Shown here: positions 18,283 to 26,600 of the stretch, in pieces | Position numbering within the stretch: the stretch's first letter is position 1 | Layout: the number at the start of each line of letters is the position of its first letter | Assembly (NCBI GenBank): GCA_002408125.1 | Contig: DHQO01000032.1 | Span: 52,155 to 116,154 of the forward strand | Direction: 5' to 3' | DNA: 64,000 bases | Source of the DNA: Hyphomonadaceae bacterium UBA5336 | GTDB taxonomy: Bacteria; Pseudomonadota; Alphaproteobacteria; Caulobacterales; Hyphomonadaceae | Position numbers and translations under genes: made by a program | Notes under the pieces: model-generated | Databases searched by the model: none | What the model saw: only the letters and a program-made list of their open reading frames with translations | What the model was told of the DNA's origin: nothing

Positions 18283-18297
18283 GTTCTTTATTTGTTC
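18283..18297 (+). promoter_or_regulatory. LexA (SOS) box
   Basis: GTTC-TTTATTT-GTTC matches the alphaproteobacterial LexA consensus GTTC-N7-GTTC exactly. It lies 25 nt upstream of ATG 18323 of the radical SAM gene, positioned to block its promoter. It suggests DNA-damage induction of that gene. Confidence 0.75.
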
Positions 18298-18322
18298 ACT
18301 GCGGCGTGCTTTAAATCCGCCC

Positions 18323-19468
18323 ATGGCAAAGTTCATCAAGGTCGAGCAGAAACTGCCCAAGCATGGGCGCGTGACGCGCGAGCAGCTGGCCGAGACGGCC
18401 GAGCGATTCGATCATCGCGGGCGCGGCGCCATCTCCAACCCCACCGGGCGCTATGAACCGGAAAGCCGCGGCGATTTCGATGATGGCTGGGACACGGTGG
18501 AAGATGCTCCGCCACCCCTGCGCACCGAGCTGACCGGCGAAACCGCGCGCACCATCATCACCTTCAACCGCTCGCCGGACATTCACTTCGACCGGTCGAT
18601 CAATCCCTATCGCGGCTGCGAGCATGGCTGCGTCTACTGTTTCGCGCGCCCGACCCATGCCTATCACGGCCTGTCGCCGGGGCTCGATTTCGAAAGCAAG
18701 CTGTTCTTCAAGGCCAACGGGCCGGAACTTCTGCGCCGCGAGCTGTCGCGCCCCGGCTATGTGCCCCGCGTGATTGCGCTCGGGATCAACACCGACGCCT
18801 ACCAGCCCGTGGAAAAACGGCTGAGGCTGACGCGGTGCCTGCTGGAAATTCTCACCGAGTTTCGCCACCCGGTGAGCCTCCTGACCAAATCGGCGCTGAT
18901 CCAGCGCGATATCGACCTGATCTCGGAGCTCGCCCAACTGGGGCTTACCCGCGTCGGCATTTCCCTCACCACGCTGGAGCCGAAGCTCGCACGCAAGATG
19001 GAGCCGCGCGCGGCCAGCCCGCGCCGGCGCCTGGAGACCATCGAGAAACTCAGCGCGGCCGGCATCCCCGTCACGGTGATGACCGCGCCGATGATCCCGG
19101 CCCTGAATGACAATGAACTCGAAACGCTGCTGGAATCGGCCGCCTCGGCCGGCGCGACGGGGGCCGGCTATGTCCTCCTGCGCCTGCCGCATGAGCTGAA
19201 GGACCTCTTCCATGAATGGCTCGCCGAGCACTATCCAGACCGCGCCGCGCGGGTGGTGAACCTGCTTCGGGACATGCGCGGCGGGAAGGATTATGACGCG
19301 CGCTGGTTCGAGCGCGGGCACGGCCAGGGCCCCTATGCCCGCCTGATTGCCCAGCGCTTTGCCAGTGCCCGCCGGCGGCTGGGCCTGGATGCCGCGCGGC
19401 CGGCCCTGCGCACCGATCTTTTCCGCGTACGCGAGAGCCCGGACGGCCAGCTCAGGTTCGATCTCTAG
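18323..19468 (+). CDS. PA0069-family radical SAM protein (SplB-like)
   Basis: A 381-aa radical SAM protein. The 4Fe-4S motif is RGCEHGCVYCF (CxxxCxxC, residues ~95-105), followed by FESKLFFKANG, VIALGINTDAYQPVEK, SLLTKSALIQRDIDL and VGISLTTLEPKLARKMEPR, the pattern of the spore-photoproduct-lyase-like PA0069/Rv2578c family. The substrate is not established. A perfect LexA box directly upstream points to a role in DNA-damage repair, an inference from regulation. Start taken at ATG 18323 (MAKFIKVEQKLPKHGR); the frame is open from 18281, inside the LexA box. Confidence 0.9.
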   Translation: MAKFIKVEQKLPKHGRVTREQLAETAERFDHRGRGAISNPTGRYEPESRGDFDDGWDTVEDAPPPLRTELTGETARTIITFNRSPDIHFDRSINPYRGCEHGCVYCFARPTHAYHGLSPGLDFESKLFFKANGPELLRRELSRPGYVPRVIALGINTDAYQPVEKRLRLTRCLLEILTEFRHPVSLLTKSALIQRDIDLISELAQLGLTRVGISLTTLEPKLARKMEPRAASPRRRLETIEKLSAAGIPVTVMTAPMIPALNDNELETLLESAASAGATGAGYVLLRLPHELKDLFHEWLAEHYPDRAARVVNLLRDMRGGKDYDARWFERGHGQGPYARLIAQRFASARRRLGLDAARPALRTDLFRVRESPDGQLRFDL

Positions 19469-19522
19469 GCGTTTTGCGGCTGGGCCTGCTATGCTGTCCG
19501 ATCACGCGATCAGGAGTGCATC

Positions 19523-20020
19523 ATGAAGAAACTCACAGGGGCCGCCCTGCTGGCCGTCATGCTCACCACGGCCTGCGCCTCCACACCCGAGCCCTACCGC
19601 GCCGCGACGGGGCCGGAGGCCAATGGCTATTCGAGCCTCGCCATCGAATCCAACCGTTTCCGGGTCTCCTACCGGGCCGAGGACGTGGTCACCGCGCGCG
19701 ACTTCGCCCTGCTGCGGGCCGCTGAAATCACACAGGAAAACGGCGATGACTGGTTCCGGGTCGTCAACTCCTACACTCAGCAGGCCGAGCCCTATTCCAA
19801 TGCCGGCGGCACCAGTGTGAGCGTCGGCGGATCGACCGGCTCATACGGCTCCGGCGTGGGCGTCGGGATCGGCATCGGCCTGGGGGGCGGCAAAAAGGAT
19901 GACGTGGTCCACCTGGTGGAAATTTTCACAGGCTCGGGCGAGAAACCGGAGGGCGAGGAAGTCTATGACGCCTACTCCGTGATCGCATCGCTGGGCGGGG
20001 CGGCGTTAGCAACGCGTTAA
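19523..20020 (+). CDS. CC0125/CC1285-family lipoprotein
   Basis: A 165-aa small lipoprotein: signal with lipobox LTTAC (lipidated Cys ~18), followed by EPYRAATGPEANGYSSLAIESNRFRVSYRA and DFALLRAAEIT, the pattern of the Caulobacter CC0125/CC1285 family. A glycine/serine-rich tract (SVSVGGSTGSYGSGVGVGIGIGLGGG) occupies residues ~93-125. Function unknown; probably periplasm-facing at the outer membrane. RBS AGGAG precedes the ATG. Its last five codons, including the TAA stop, overlap a CtrA-box-like sequence serving the downstream ccrM gene. Confidence 0.8.
   Translation: MKKLTGAALLAVMLTTACASTPEPYRAATGPEANGYSSLAIESNRFRVSYRAEDVVTARDFALLRAAEITQENGDDWFRVVNSYTQQAEPYSNAGGTSVSVGGSTGSYGSGVGVGIGIGLGGGKKDDVVHLVEIFTGSGEKPEGEEVYDAYSVIASLGGAALATR
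20005..20020 (-). promoter_or_regulatory. CtrA-box-like site upstream of ccrM
   Basis: Minus strand reads TTAA-CGCGTTG-CTAAC, one mismatch from the CtrA consensus TTAA-N7-TTAAC with correct 7-bp spacing. It overlaps the end of the preceding lipoprotein gene and lies 64 nt before the ccrM ATG, comparable to the CtrA-controlled ccrM promoter of Caulobacter. Confidence 0.65.
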
Positions 20021-20043
20021 GGCAAATCGCGATCCTGATGCGG

Positions 20044-20048
20044 CGAAT
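20044..20048. promoter_or_regulatory. GANTC (CcrM) site in the ccrM leader
   Basis: GAATC between the CtrA-like box and the ccrM start. In Caulobacter, GANTC sites in the ccrM leader make transcription methylation-sensitive; the same feedback is plausible here. Confidence 0.5.
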
Positions 20049-20084
20049 CAGTTGCATCCGTACCAGAAGGCAGGAGTTCACCTC

Positions 20085-21167
20085 ATGGAGGTCCATCGCA
20101 ATACCATTATCGAAGGCGATTGCATCGACGTGCTCTCGCGCCTGCCCGATGAAAGCGTGGACCTGGTCTTCGCCGACCCGCCCTACAATCTCCAGCTCGG
20201 CGGCGGGCTGACCCGCCCGGACCAGTCGCATGTCGACGGCGTGGACGATGAATGGGACCGGTTCGACAGCTTCGACGCCTATGACCTGTTCACCCATCAG
20301 TGGATGACCGAATGCCGGCGCGTGCTCAAGCCCGACGGCGCGATCTGGGTGATCGGTTCCTATCACAACATCTTCCGTGTCGGCACGATCCTGCAGGACA
20401 CCGGCTTCTGGATCCAGAACGATGTCATCTGGCTGAAATCCAACCCGATGCCGAACTTCAAGGGCACCCGCTTCCAGAATGCGCACGAGACCCTGATCTG
20501 GGCCGGCAAGACCGAGAAATCCAAGGTCACCTTCAATTATGACGCCCTGAAAACCTTCAATGACGACAAGCAGATGCGCTCAGACTGGATGATCCCGCTG
20601 TGCACCGGCGGCGAGCGCATGAAGGATGCCATGGGCAAGAAGGCCCATCCGACCCAGAAGCCCGAAGCCCTCTTGCGCCGGATCATCCTGGCCACCTCGC
20701 ATACCGGCGACCTGGTGCTCGATCCCTTCTCCGGCACCGGCACCACGGCGGCCGTGGCGAAATCCCTCGGCCGGGATTATCTCGGCATCGAGCAGGAGGC
20801 CGATTATGCACGCCTGTCGCGCTCGCGGCTGCGCGCCATCACCCCGATTGCCAATGACGACCTGAAGACCATGAAGAGCGCCCGCGCCAAGCCGCGCGTG
20901 CCCTTCGGCGTGCTCCTGGAAACCGGCTGGCTGAAGCCCGGCGAGCGGCTCTTCTCGCCCGGCCGGCGCCATGAGGCGCGCATCCGCGTCGACGGCTCTC
21001 TCACCACCGGCGAGGCCAGCGGCTCGATCCATCGCATCGGCGCCCATGTCACCCAGGCGCCGGCCTGCAATGGCTGGACCTTCTGGCACTATGAAGATCG
21101 CGGCAAGCTTGCCCCGATCGACCTTTTGCGCCGGCGCTATCGCTCGGAAATGGGCCTTGAGGGATAG
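20085..21167 (+). CDS. ccrM: Cell-cycle-regulated DNA adenine methyltransferase CcrM (GANTC)
   Basis: An orphan N6-adenine methyltransferase of 360 aa, matching the ~358 aa of Caulobacter CcrM. The beta-class order is visible: catalytic DPPY at residues 31-34, a DEWDRFDSFDAYDLFT insert typical of CcrM/HinfI-like enzymes, AHPTQKPEALL, and the SAM-binding FSGTGTT at ~215-221. The CcrM-specific C-terminal domain (KPRVPFGVLLETGWLKPGERL...HRIGAHVTQAPACNGWTFWHYE) needed for duplex recognition follows. ATG 20085 with AGGAG 9 nt upstream is preferred over TTG 20052. It methylates GANTC, usually late in the cell cycle. Its 3' end overlaps convergent mutY by 31 nt. No restriction partner is present. 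Confidence 0.96.
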   Translation: MEVHRNTIIEGDCIDVLSRLPDESVDLVFADPPYNLQLGGGLTRPDQSHVDGVDDEWDRFDSFDAYDLFTHQWMTECRRVLKPDGAIWVIGSYHNIFRVGTILQDTGFWIQNDVIWLKSNPMPNFKGTRFQNAHETLIWAGKTEKSKVTFNYDALKTFNDDKQMRSDWMIPLCTGGERMKDAMGKKAHPTQKPEALLRRIILATSHTGDLVLDPFSGTGTTAAVAKSLGRDYLGIEQEADYARLSRSRLRAITPIANDDLKTMKSARAKPRVPFGVLLETGWLKPGERLFSPGRRHEARIRVDGSLTTGEASGSIHRIGAHVTQAPACNGWTFWHYEDRGKLAPIDLLRRRYRSEMGLEG

Positions 21168-22204
21168 GCCAGCCGGAAAGCCTTGGCGAACACGCTCGGC
21201 AGGCCATGAACATCTTCCGGAACGCGCCAGTCCCCCGGCTGGCGCGTTTTTGCATCCGCCTGCCAGACCTCCAGCCGCAGCTCGAAATGGGTGAAGACAT
21301 GGCGCACCTCGCCGATCTGCGCGAGGCTGTCGGCCTCGCCCCCCTCGGCCCGGCAAAGCGCCGCGATATCCCCGCCGAGCTCGTCCCATTCGGTCGATGG
21401 CAAGGCGAACATGCCGCCGAGCAGGCCGGTGTCCGGGCGCCGCTCCAGCCTGACCTTGCCATCCATGACCAGGATCAGCGCCCGGCCCGTGCGTTTGGGT
21501 TTGGCCGAGCGCTTCGGCTTTATCGGATAGCGCTCGGGTGCGCCTTCGGCCCGCGCGGCGCAGAGACCAGAAAGCGGGCAGATCAGGCAATTGGGCGATT
21601 TCGGCGTGCACAGTGTGGCGCCGAGATCCATCATCGCCTCGGCGAACTCGCCGGGGCGCTCATCGGGCACCAGCGCCTCGACCTCATCGCGGATGCGGAC
21701 TTTCTCTTCCGCCCAGTCCCCCTTGGCTGCCAAGAGGCGCGCCATCACCCGCTCGACATTGCCGTCCACCGCGGCGGCCGGCCGATCGAAGGCGATCGCG
21801 GCGATGGCGCCGGAAGTGTAAGGCCCGATACCGGGCAGCGCCTGCAGCCCTTCGCGCGTCTCGGGAAACCCGCCGAGATCGGCGACAACCCGCGCACATT
21901 TCAGGAGGTTCCTCGCCCGGGCATAGTAGCCGAGCCCCGCCCAGGCGGCCATCACCGCCTCGTCCGGCGCGGCGGCGAGATCCTCGACCCGCGGCCAGCG
22001 GGCGGTGAAATCCACCCAATAGCGCGTGGCATGAGGAATGGTGGTCTGCTGCAGCATCACCTCCGACAGCCAGACCCGATAGGGGTCCGGGCGCAGCCCT
22101 GCCGCACGCTCTGCCGGCCCGACCCGCCATGGCAGGTCGCGCGCCGCCGCCTCATACCAGGCCAGCAGCCGCTCGGGCAGCGATGTCAGTGCGGTGGCAG
22201 CTAT
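21137..22204 (-). CDS. mutY: A/G-specific adenine DNA glycosylase; non-canonical (ATA) start inferred
   Basis: Base-excision-repair glycosylase that removes A opposite 8-oxoG. Motifs: DLPWRVG, WLSEVMLQQTT with the catalytic Glu, HhH LPGIGPYTSGAIAAIAF, catalytic Asp in AAVDGNVERV, and the 4Fe-4S set C-x6-C-x2-C-x5-C (CTPKSPNCLICPLSGLC). A NUDIX-like 8-oxoG-recognition domain follows at the C-terminus. The first GTG/ATG codons in frame (22060/22057) lie after the catalytic Glu, so translation must start upstream. Between there and the in-frame TAA at 22222-22220 there is no ATG, GTG or TTG. ATA at 22204 has AGAGGGA 7 nt upstream and would give 355 aa. A sequencing error is the alternative. Confidence 0.88.
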   Translation of the reverse strand: MAATALTSLPERLLAWYEAAARDLPWRVGPAERAAGLRPDPYRVWLSEVMLQQTTIPHATRYWVDFTARWPRVEDLAAAPDEAVMAAWAGLGYYARARNLLKCARVVADLGGFPETREGLQALPGIGPYTSGAIAAIAFDRPAAAVDGNVERVMARLLAAKGDWAEEKVRIRDEVEALVPDERPGEFAEAMMDLGATLCTPKSPNCLICPLSGLCAARAEGAPERYPIKPKRSAKPKRTGRALILVMDGKVRLERRPDTGLLGGMFALPSTEWDELGGDIAALCRAEGGEADSLAQIGEVRHVFTHFELRLEVWQADAKTRQPGDWRVPEDVHGLPSVFAKAFRLAYPSRPISER

Positions 22205-22254
22205 GGAGAATTCCCTCTTTTATTCCACAGGCGAATGCGGCTAGCGCTGATCGG

Positions 22255-22797
22255 ATGGTCAAACGTCTCGACAGCGATCCCATTGCGGAAGCCCGCGCGC
22301 GAGTCGCCCTGCGTTATAGCCGGGCGAAGCCGATGCATATGGGCGCGCCGACTGTCGGGCAAGCCGCCGCGACGTTTGCCCGCAAATCGCTGCCCGAGCC
22401 GGGCGCGGGCCTCGCGCGCCTGAAGGCCCAGTGGCGCGAGATTGTCGGGGAAGACATCGCGAAATACTGCGCGCCGGAAAAGCTGACGGGCAAGAAGACC
22501 GAACGCACGCTGACCCTGCGCGTCATTCCGCAGGCCGCACCGCTGGTACAGCATCGCGGCGAGGAGATCCGCCAGCGTGTGCGCACGGCGGTTGGCGGCG
22601 TGGTGACAGGCCTGAAACTCGTGCAGGGTCCCCTGCCCGGCGCGGATGCCCCACGCGAGCGGCTGGTGCGGCGCGCACTGAGCGTGGAAGAACTGTCGGC
22701 GCTCCGGCGTGCAGTTGCTGAAATAGAGAGCCCACAACTTCGTGAGGCAACTATGGCGCTCGGAAAAGCTATGTTATCGGCGCGAAAAGCAGTTTGA
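22255..22797 (+). CDS. DUF721 (DciA-like) protein
   Basis: A 180-aa protein whose core (LARLKAQWREIVGEDIAKYCAPEKLTGK, LTLRVIPQAAPLVQHRGEEIRQRV) is the DUF721/DciA domain, the replicative-helicase operator in bacteria lacking DnaC. It would act at replication initiation with DnaB. The C-terminal ~60 residues are helical and variable. The start is uncertain: ATG 22255 has a weak ribosome-binding site, and the frame is open from 22129 but that part lies antisense to mutY. Only ~50 bp separate it from the mutY start, so both promoters overlap. It forms the head of a likely DUF721-dsbA-smc-atp string. Confidence 0.82.
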   Translation: MVKRLDSDPIAEARARVALRYSRAKPMHMGAPTVGQAAATFARKSLPEPGAGLARLKAQWREIVGEDIAKYCAPEKLTGKKTERTLTLRVIPQAAPLVQHRGEEIRQRVRTAVGGVVTGLKLVQGPLPGADAPRERLVRRALSVEELSALRRAVAEIESPQLREATMALGKAMLSARKAV

Positions 22798-22852
22798 CAG
22801 CAACAATGGTAAACAAAATGCCACCCCGTGTTAACTGTTTCGAAACTCCGCC

Positions 22853-22857
22853 GACTC
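22853..22857. promoter_or_regulatory. GANTC site upstream of dsbA-like gene
   Basis: GACTC lies 26-30 nt before the ATG at 22883, in the only sizeable gap ahead of the dsbA-smc pair; a GTTAAC is 23 nt further upstream. Methylation-dependent timing is possible, but one site alone is weak evidence. Confidence 0.3.
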
Positions 22858-22882
22858 ACCTTGATGATCAAAGGTAATACCG

Positions 22883-23641
22883 ATGCTCTCCATCAGCCGC
22901 CGTGCCACTCTCTCCGCCTTCGCCCTGCTTGTCCTTGCGGCATGCGGAAATGCCAATGGCGATGATGCCAGTCATGGCGGCGCGGTGCGCAATGCCGAAA
23001 CCGGCCTGCCCGATATCGTGCTGGGCGATCCCGATGCGCCGGTAACGCTGGTGGAATACGCCTCGATCACCTGCCCGGCCTGTTATGGCTTTCATCAGAC
23101 GGTAATGCCGACCCTGCGGGAAGACTATGTCGAGACCGGCAAGGTGAAGTTCATCTTCCGCGAGTACCCGACCGCCCCGCACAATGTGGCGATTGCCGGC
23201 TTTGCGCTGGCCCGCTGCGCCGGCCCGGACGAGTACTACAATGTGCTCGACGACCTGTTCGACAACCAGCCGGGCATCCTGGCCGCAGCGCGCAACGGCA
23301 CGGTGATCTCGGCCCTGCAAGCCGTCGGCGAACGTCACGGCATCAGCGGCGAGAAAGCCTTCAATGATTGCATCGACAACAGCGCAATCCGCGAAGACAT
23401 TGCCGATGTCATCCTCAGCGGGGACGAGTACAACGTCTCCTCCACGCCGACCCTGATCCTTCAGGGCCACAAGCTGGAGAACTCCATCCAGTCGCGCACG
23501 CCGGAGGGCCTGTCGGAACTGATCGACCTGGAACTGGCCGCCCTCGGCGTCGAGGTCAGCGAGCCGGAACCGGCCGTGGAAGAAACACCTGAAACGCCCG
23601 CCACCGATGGCGGCGTGGACTCTCCGTCCGAACAGGAATAG
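22883..23641 (+). CDS. DsbA-like thioredoxin-fold lipoprotein
   Basis: A 252-aa periplasmic oxidoreductase. The signal ends in lipobox LAAC (Cys ~21). The thioredoxin fold begins VLGDPDAPVTLVEYASITCPACYGFH, with redox motif CPAC at residues 64-67 and cis-Pro loop SSTPTLIL; the acidic Pro/Glu-rich tail (~35 residues) is probably disordered. This DsbA/27-kDa family introduces disulfides or acts as a thiol reductant in the envelope. It is 13 nt from smc, an arrangement I recall as common in Alphaproteobacteria although the two functions are unrelated. Confidence 0.9.
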   Translation: MLSISRRATLSAFALLVLAACGNANGDDASHGGAVRNAETGLPDIVLGDPDAPVTLVEYASITCPACYGFHQTVMPTLREDYVETGKVKFIFREYPTAPHNVAIAGFALARCAGPDEYYNVLDDLFDNQPGILAAARNGTVISALQAVGERHGISGEKAFNDCIDNSAIREDIADVILSGDEYNVSSTPTLILQGHKLENSIQSRTPEGLSELIDLELAALGVEVSEPEPAVEETPETPATDGGVDSPSEQE

Positions 23642-23654
23642 GCGCGGAGCCGGC

Positions 23655-26600
23655 ATGCATATTACGAAACTCAGTATCGCCGGCTTCAAATCCTTTGTTG
23701 ATCCCCAGGACTTGCTTGTCGAGCCGGGGCTGACCGGCATTGTCGGCCCCAATGGCTGCGGCAAGTCCAACCTGCTGGAAGCCCTGCGCTGGGTGATGGG
23801 CGCCTCCTCGGCGCGCGCCATGCGCGGCGGGGAGATGGACGATCTCATCTTCTCCGGTGCCGATGGCCGGCCAGCGCGCGAGACCGCCGAGGTCTCGCTG
23901 GTGCTGGACAATGCTGACCGGCGCGCCCCGGCCGAATTCAACGATTCCGACGTCCTGGAAGTACTGCGCAAATTGAAGCGCGGCGCGGGCTCGACCTACA
24001 AGCTCAATGGCCGCACGGTGCGCGGCAAGGACATCCAGCTCCTGTTCGCCGACGCCTCGACCGGCGCGAACTCCCCCTCGCTTGTCCGGCAGGGCCAGAT
24101 CTCGGAACTGATCGCCTCCAAGCCGCAGAACCGCCGCCGCATCCTGGAAGAAGCCGCCGGCATTGCGGGGCTCAACACCCGCCGCCATGAGGCCGAGCTG
24201 AAGCTGCGCGCCGCCGAGACCAATCTGGAACGCCTCACCGAAGTGTCCGCAGAGGTCGAGCGCCAGCTGGAGAGCCTGCGCCGCCAGGCCCGCAAGGCGC
24301 GCAAATACAAGGCGCTGAGCGAGGAAATCCAGGCGCTGGAAGCCCTCGCCACCCATCTGAAATGGGAAGCAGCTCAAACCGGGCTGAATGACGCCCAGGC
24401 CGCGCTGGAAACCGCGAAATCCGAGGTCGAGCGCCTGACCCGTGAAGCTGCGCTGGCCGAAACCCGCCGCCTTGAAGCCGGGGAGGGCATCGGCGCCCTG
24501 CGCGAGGCCGAAGCCATGGCCGGCGCCAAGCTCGGCCAGGCCCGCATCGCGCTTGCCCGCATGGAAGCCGAGCACAAGTCCGCCGCAGAGGCCAAGGCCC
24601 GGCTGGAGGGCGAGGCCCGCCGCCTGATCGAGGATATGGAGCGCGAGCAGGCCTCGATTTCCGAAGCCGAAGCCGCACTGGAAACCACGCGTGACGAGCT
24701 GAACGCCCTGCCCGTCCTGGACGAGGCCCAGAACGACGAGAAGGAAGCCGCGGCCCGCGACGCGGTCGAGGCCGCCCGCCAGCGCCTGCGTCAGGCCGAG
24801 GCCGAAGCCGACCAGGTCCAGGCCGAGCTGTCGGAAGCCCGGGCCCGCGTCCACGCTGCCCGCAGTGCGCTGCAGACTGCCCGCACGCGCGTCGATGGCC
24901 TCAGCGCCCAGGTCCGCAAGCTGGAAGCGGAAAAGTCCGGCCTGCCCGACCGCGCCGCCCTTCAGGCGCGCGTGGCCGCCGCCGAAGCCGAAGTCGAACG
25001 CGCCGAACTGGCCCTCGCCGATGCCGAGCGCACCCAGGACGGCGCCGAGCAGGCCCTTTCCGAAGCCCGCGAAGCCGAAGCCGTCGCCGAGCCGGCCCGC
25101 GCCGATGCCGACCAGGCCGTGCGCACGCTGGAAGCGGAAATCTCCGGCCTCCAAAGGCTGCTGCGCCGTCAGGAAGGCCCGAGCGCACCGCCGGTGATCG
25201 AGGCGATCCGCACCCAGGATGGCTATGAAACCGCCGTGGCGGCCGCCCTCGGCGACGATCTCCAGGCCCCGACAGACCGTCAGGCCGCGCTCTACTGGGC
25301 CGGCGCGAATGTTTCCGGCCCGGCCCTGCCGGCGGGCGCGCAGCCGCTGTCGAATTTCGTCGAAGCGCCCGGCCAGCTCGCCGCGCGCCTGTCGCAATGT
25401 GGTGTGGTCTCGGTCTCTGATGGCGAACGCCTTGCCGCGAACCTTGCGCCCGGCCAGCGCCTTGTCAGCACCGAAGGCCATCTCTGGCGCTGGGATGGGT
25501 TTACCCGCACACCGCGCGCGCCTGTCAGCGCTGCTGAGCGCCTCGCCCAGCAGGCCCGCCTGGAAGCGGCTCAGGCCGAACTGCCGCCGCTGAAGGACAC
25601 CCTGGCCCGCGCCGATGCGCAACGCGGCACCCTGCGCGAGGACCGTCAGGCCGCCGAGGCTGCCTTCGCCGAGGCCCGCAAGGGAGTCGGCCCGGCCGCA
25701 CGCACGCTGGAAACCGCCCGCCGCAGCCTCGCCGAGGCCCGTCAGGCGCTCGAACGCGCCAGCGTGCGCCATGATAGCCTGGAAGAAGCCCTTGGCCGCG
25801 CTCGCTCCGAGCTTTCACTCGCAGAGGAAGCGCTCAGAGCCGCCGATCCGAGCGAAGGCGACGGGGATTTCTCCGCGCTTGAGGCTCGTCTCGCCACGCT
25901 GCGCGATACCGTTCGGTCCGCCCGCGAAGCCGAGACTGAAGCCCGGGGCCGCCTGACCGACCTCACGCGCAACCGCGAACAAGCCGAAAAGCGCCGCGCG
26001 GGCCTGGAGCGCGATCTGGAAACCTGGGCCAAGCGCAAGCAATCCGGCGAGCAACGCCTTGCCGCCCTCGTCACGCGCCGGCGCGAGGCGGCCGATGCCG
26101 CCAGCCAGATGAAGGTCGATCCAGAGGCCATGGCTGCGGAACTCGCCACGCTCAGCTCACAGGTGGAAAGCTTCGAGGCGAGCCGCAAATCTGCCGCCGA
26201 CCGGCTGGCCGAACGCGAAACCGCCCTGCGCGAAGCCGAAACCGCCCTGCGTACGGCGGAAGGATCCGCCGCCAAGGCACGCGAGACGCTGGCCGGCGCG
26301 AAGGTGAAACTGGAAAATGCCGAGCTGCGCCTGGAAGACCTGGTCGAGCAGGCCCGCGAAACCTTCCAGCGCCAGCCCTCAGGCCTGCTGATCCTTGCCA
26401 AGGCCGGGCTGGACGAAGACGAAGTCGCCGAGCTCGACCAGCGCGAGGCCGAAACCCGCGCCATGCTGGCCCGCCGCGACCGCGATTCTCTCGGTGGTGT
26501 GAACATGGAAGCCGAGGCCGAGGCCGAGCAACTGGCCGAACGCATGGGCAGCCAGGAGACCGAAAAGGCCGACCTCACCGGCGCCATTGCCAAGCTGCGC

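Noticed and set aside
22798..22882. CtrA box upstream of the dsbA-smc pair
   Set aside because: There is a GTTAAC at ~22830 but the second half-site at the right spacing reads GAAAC, two mismatches; too weak.
23556..25772. 738-codon minus-strand frame inside smc
   Set aside because: Gly/Phe/Leu-rich repetitive antisense of the SMC coiled coil; no recognisable domain.
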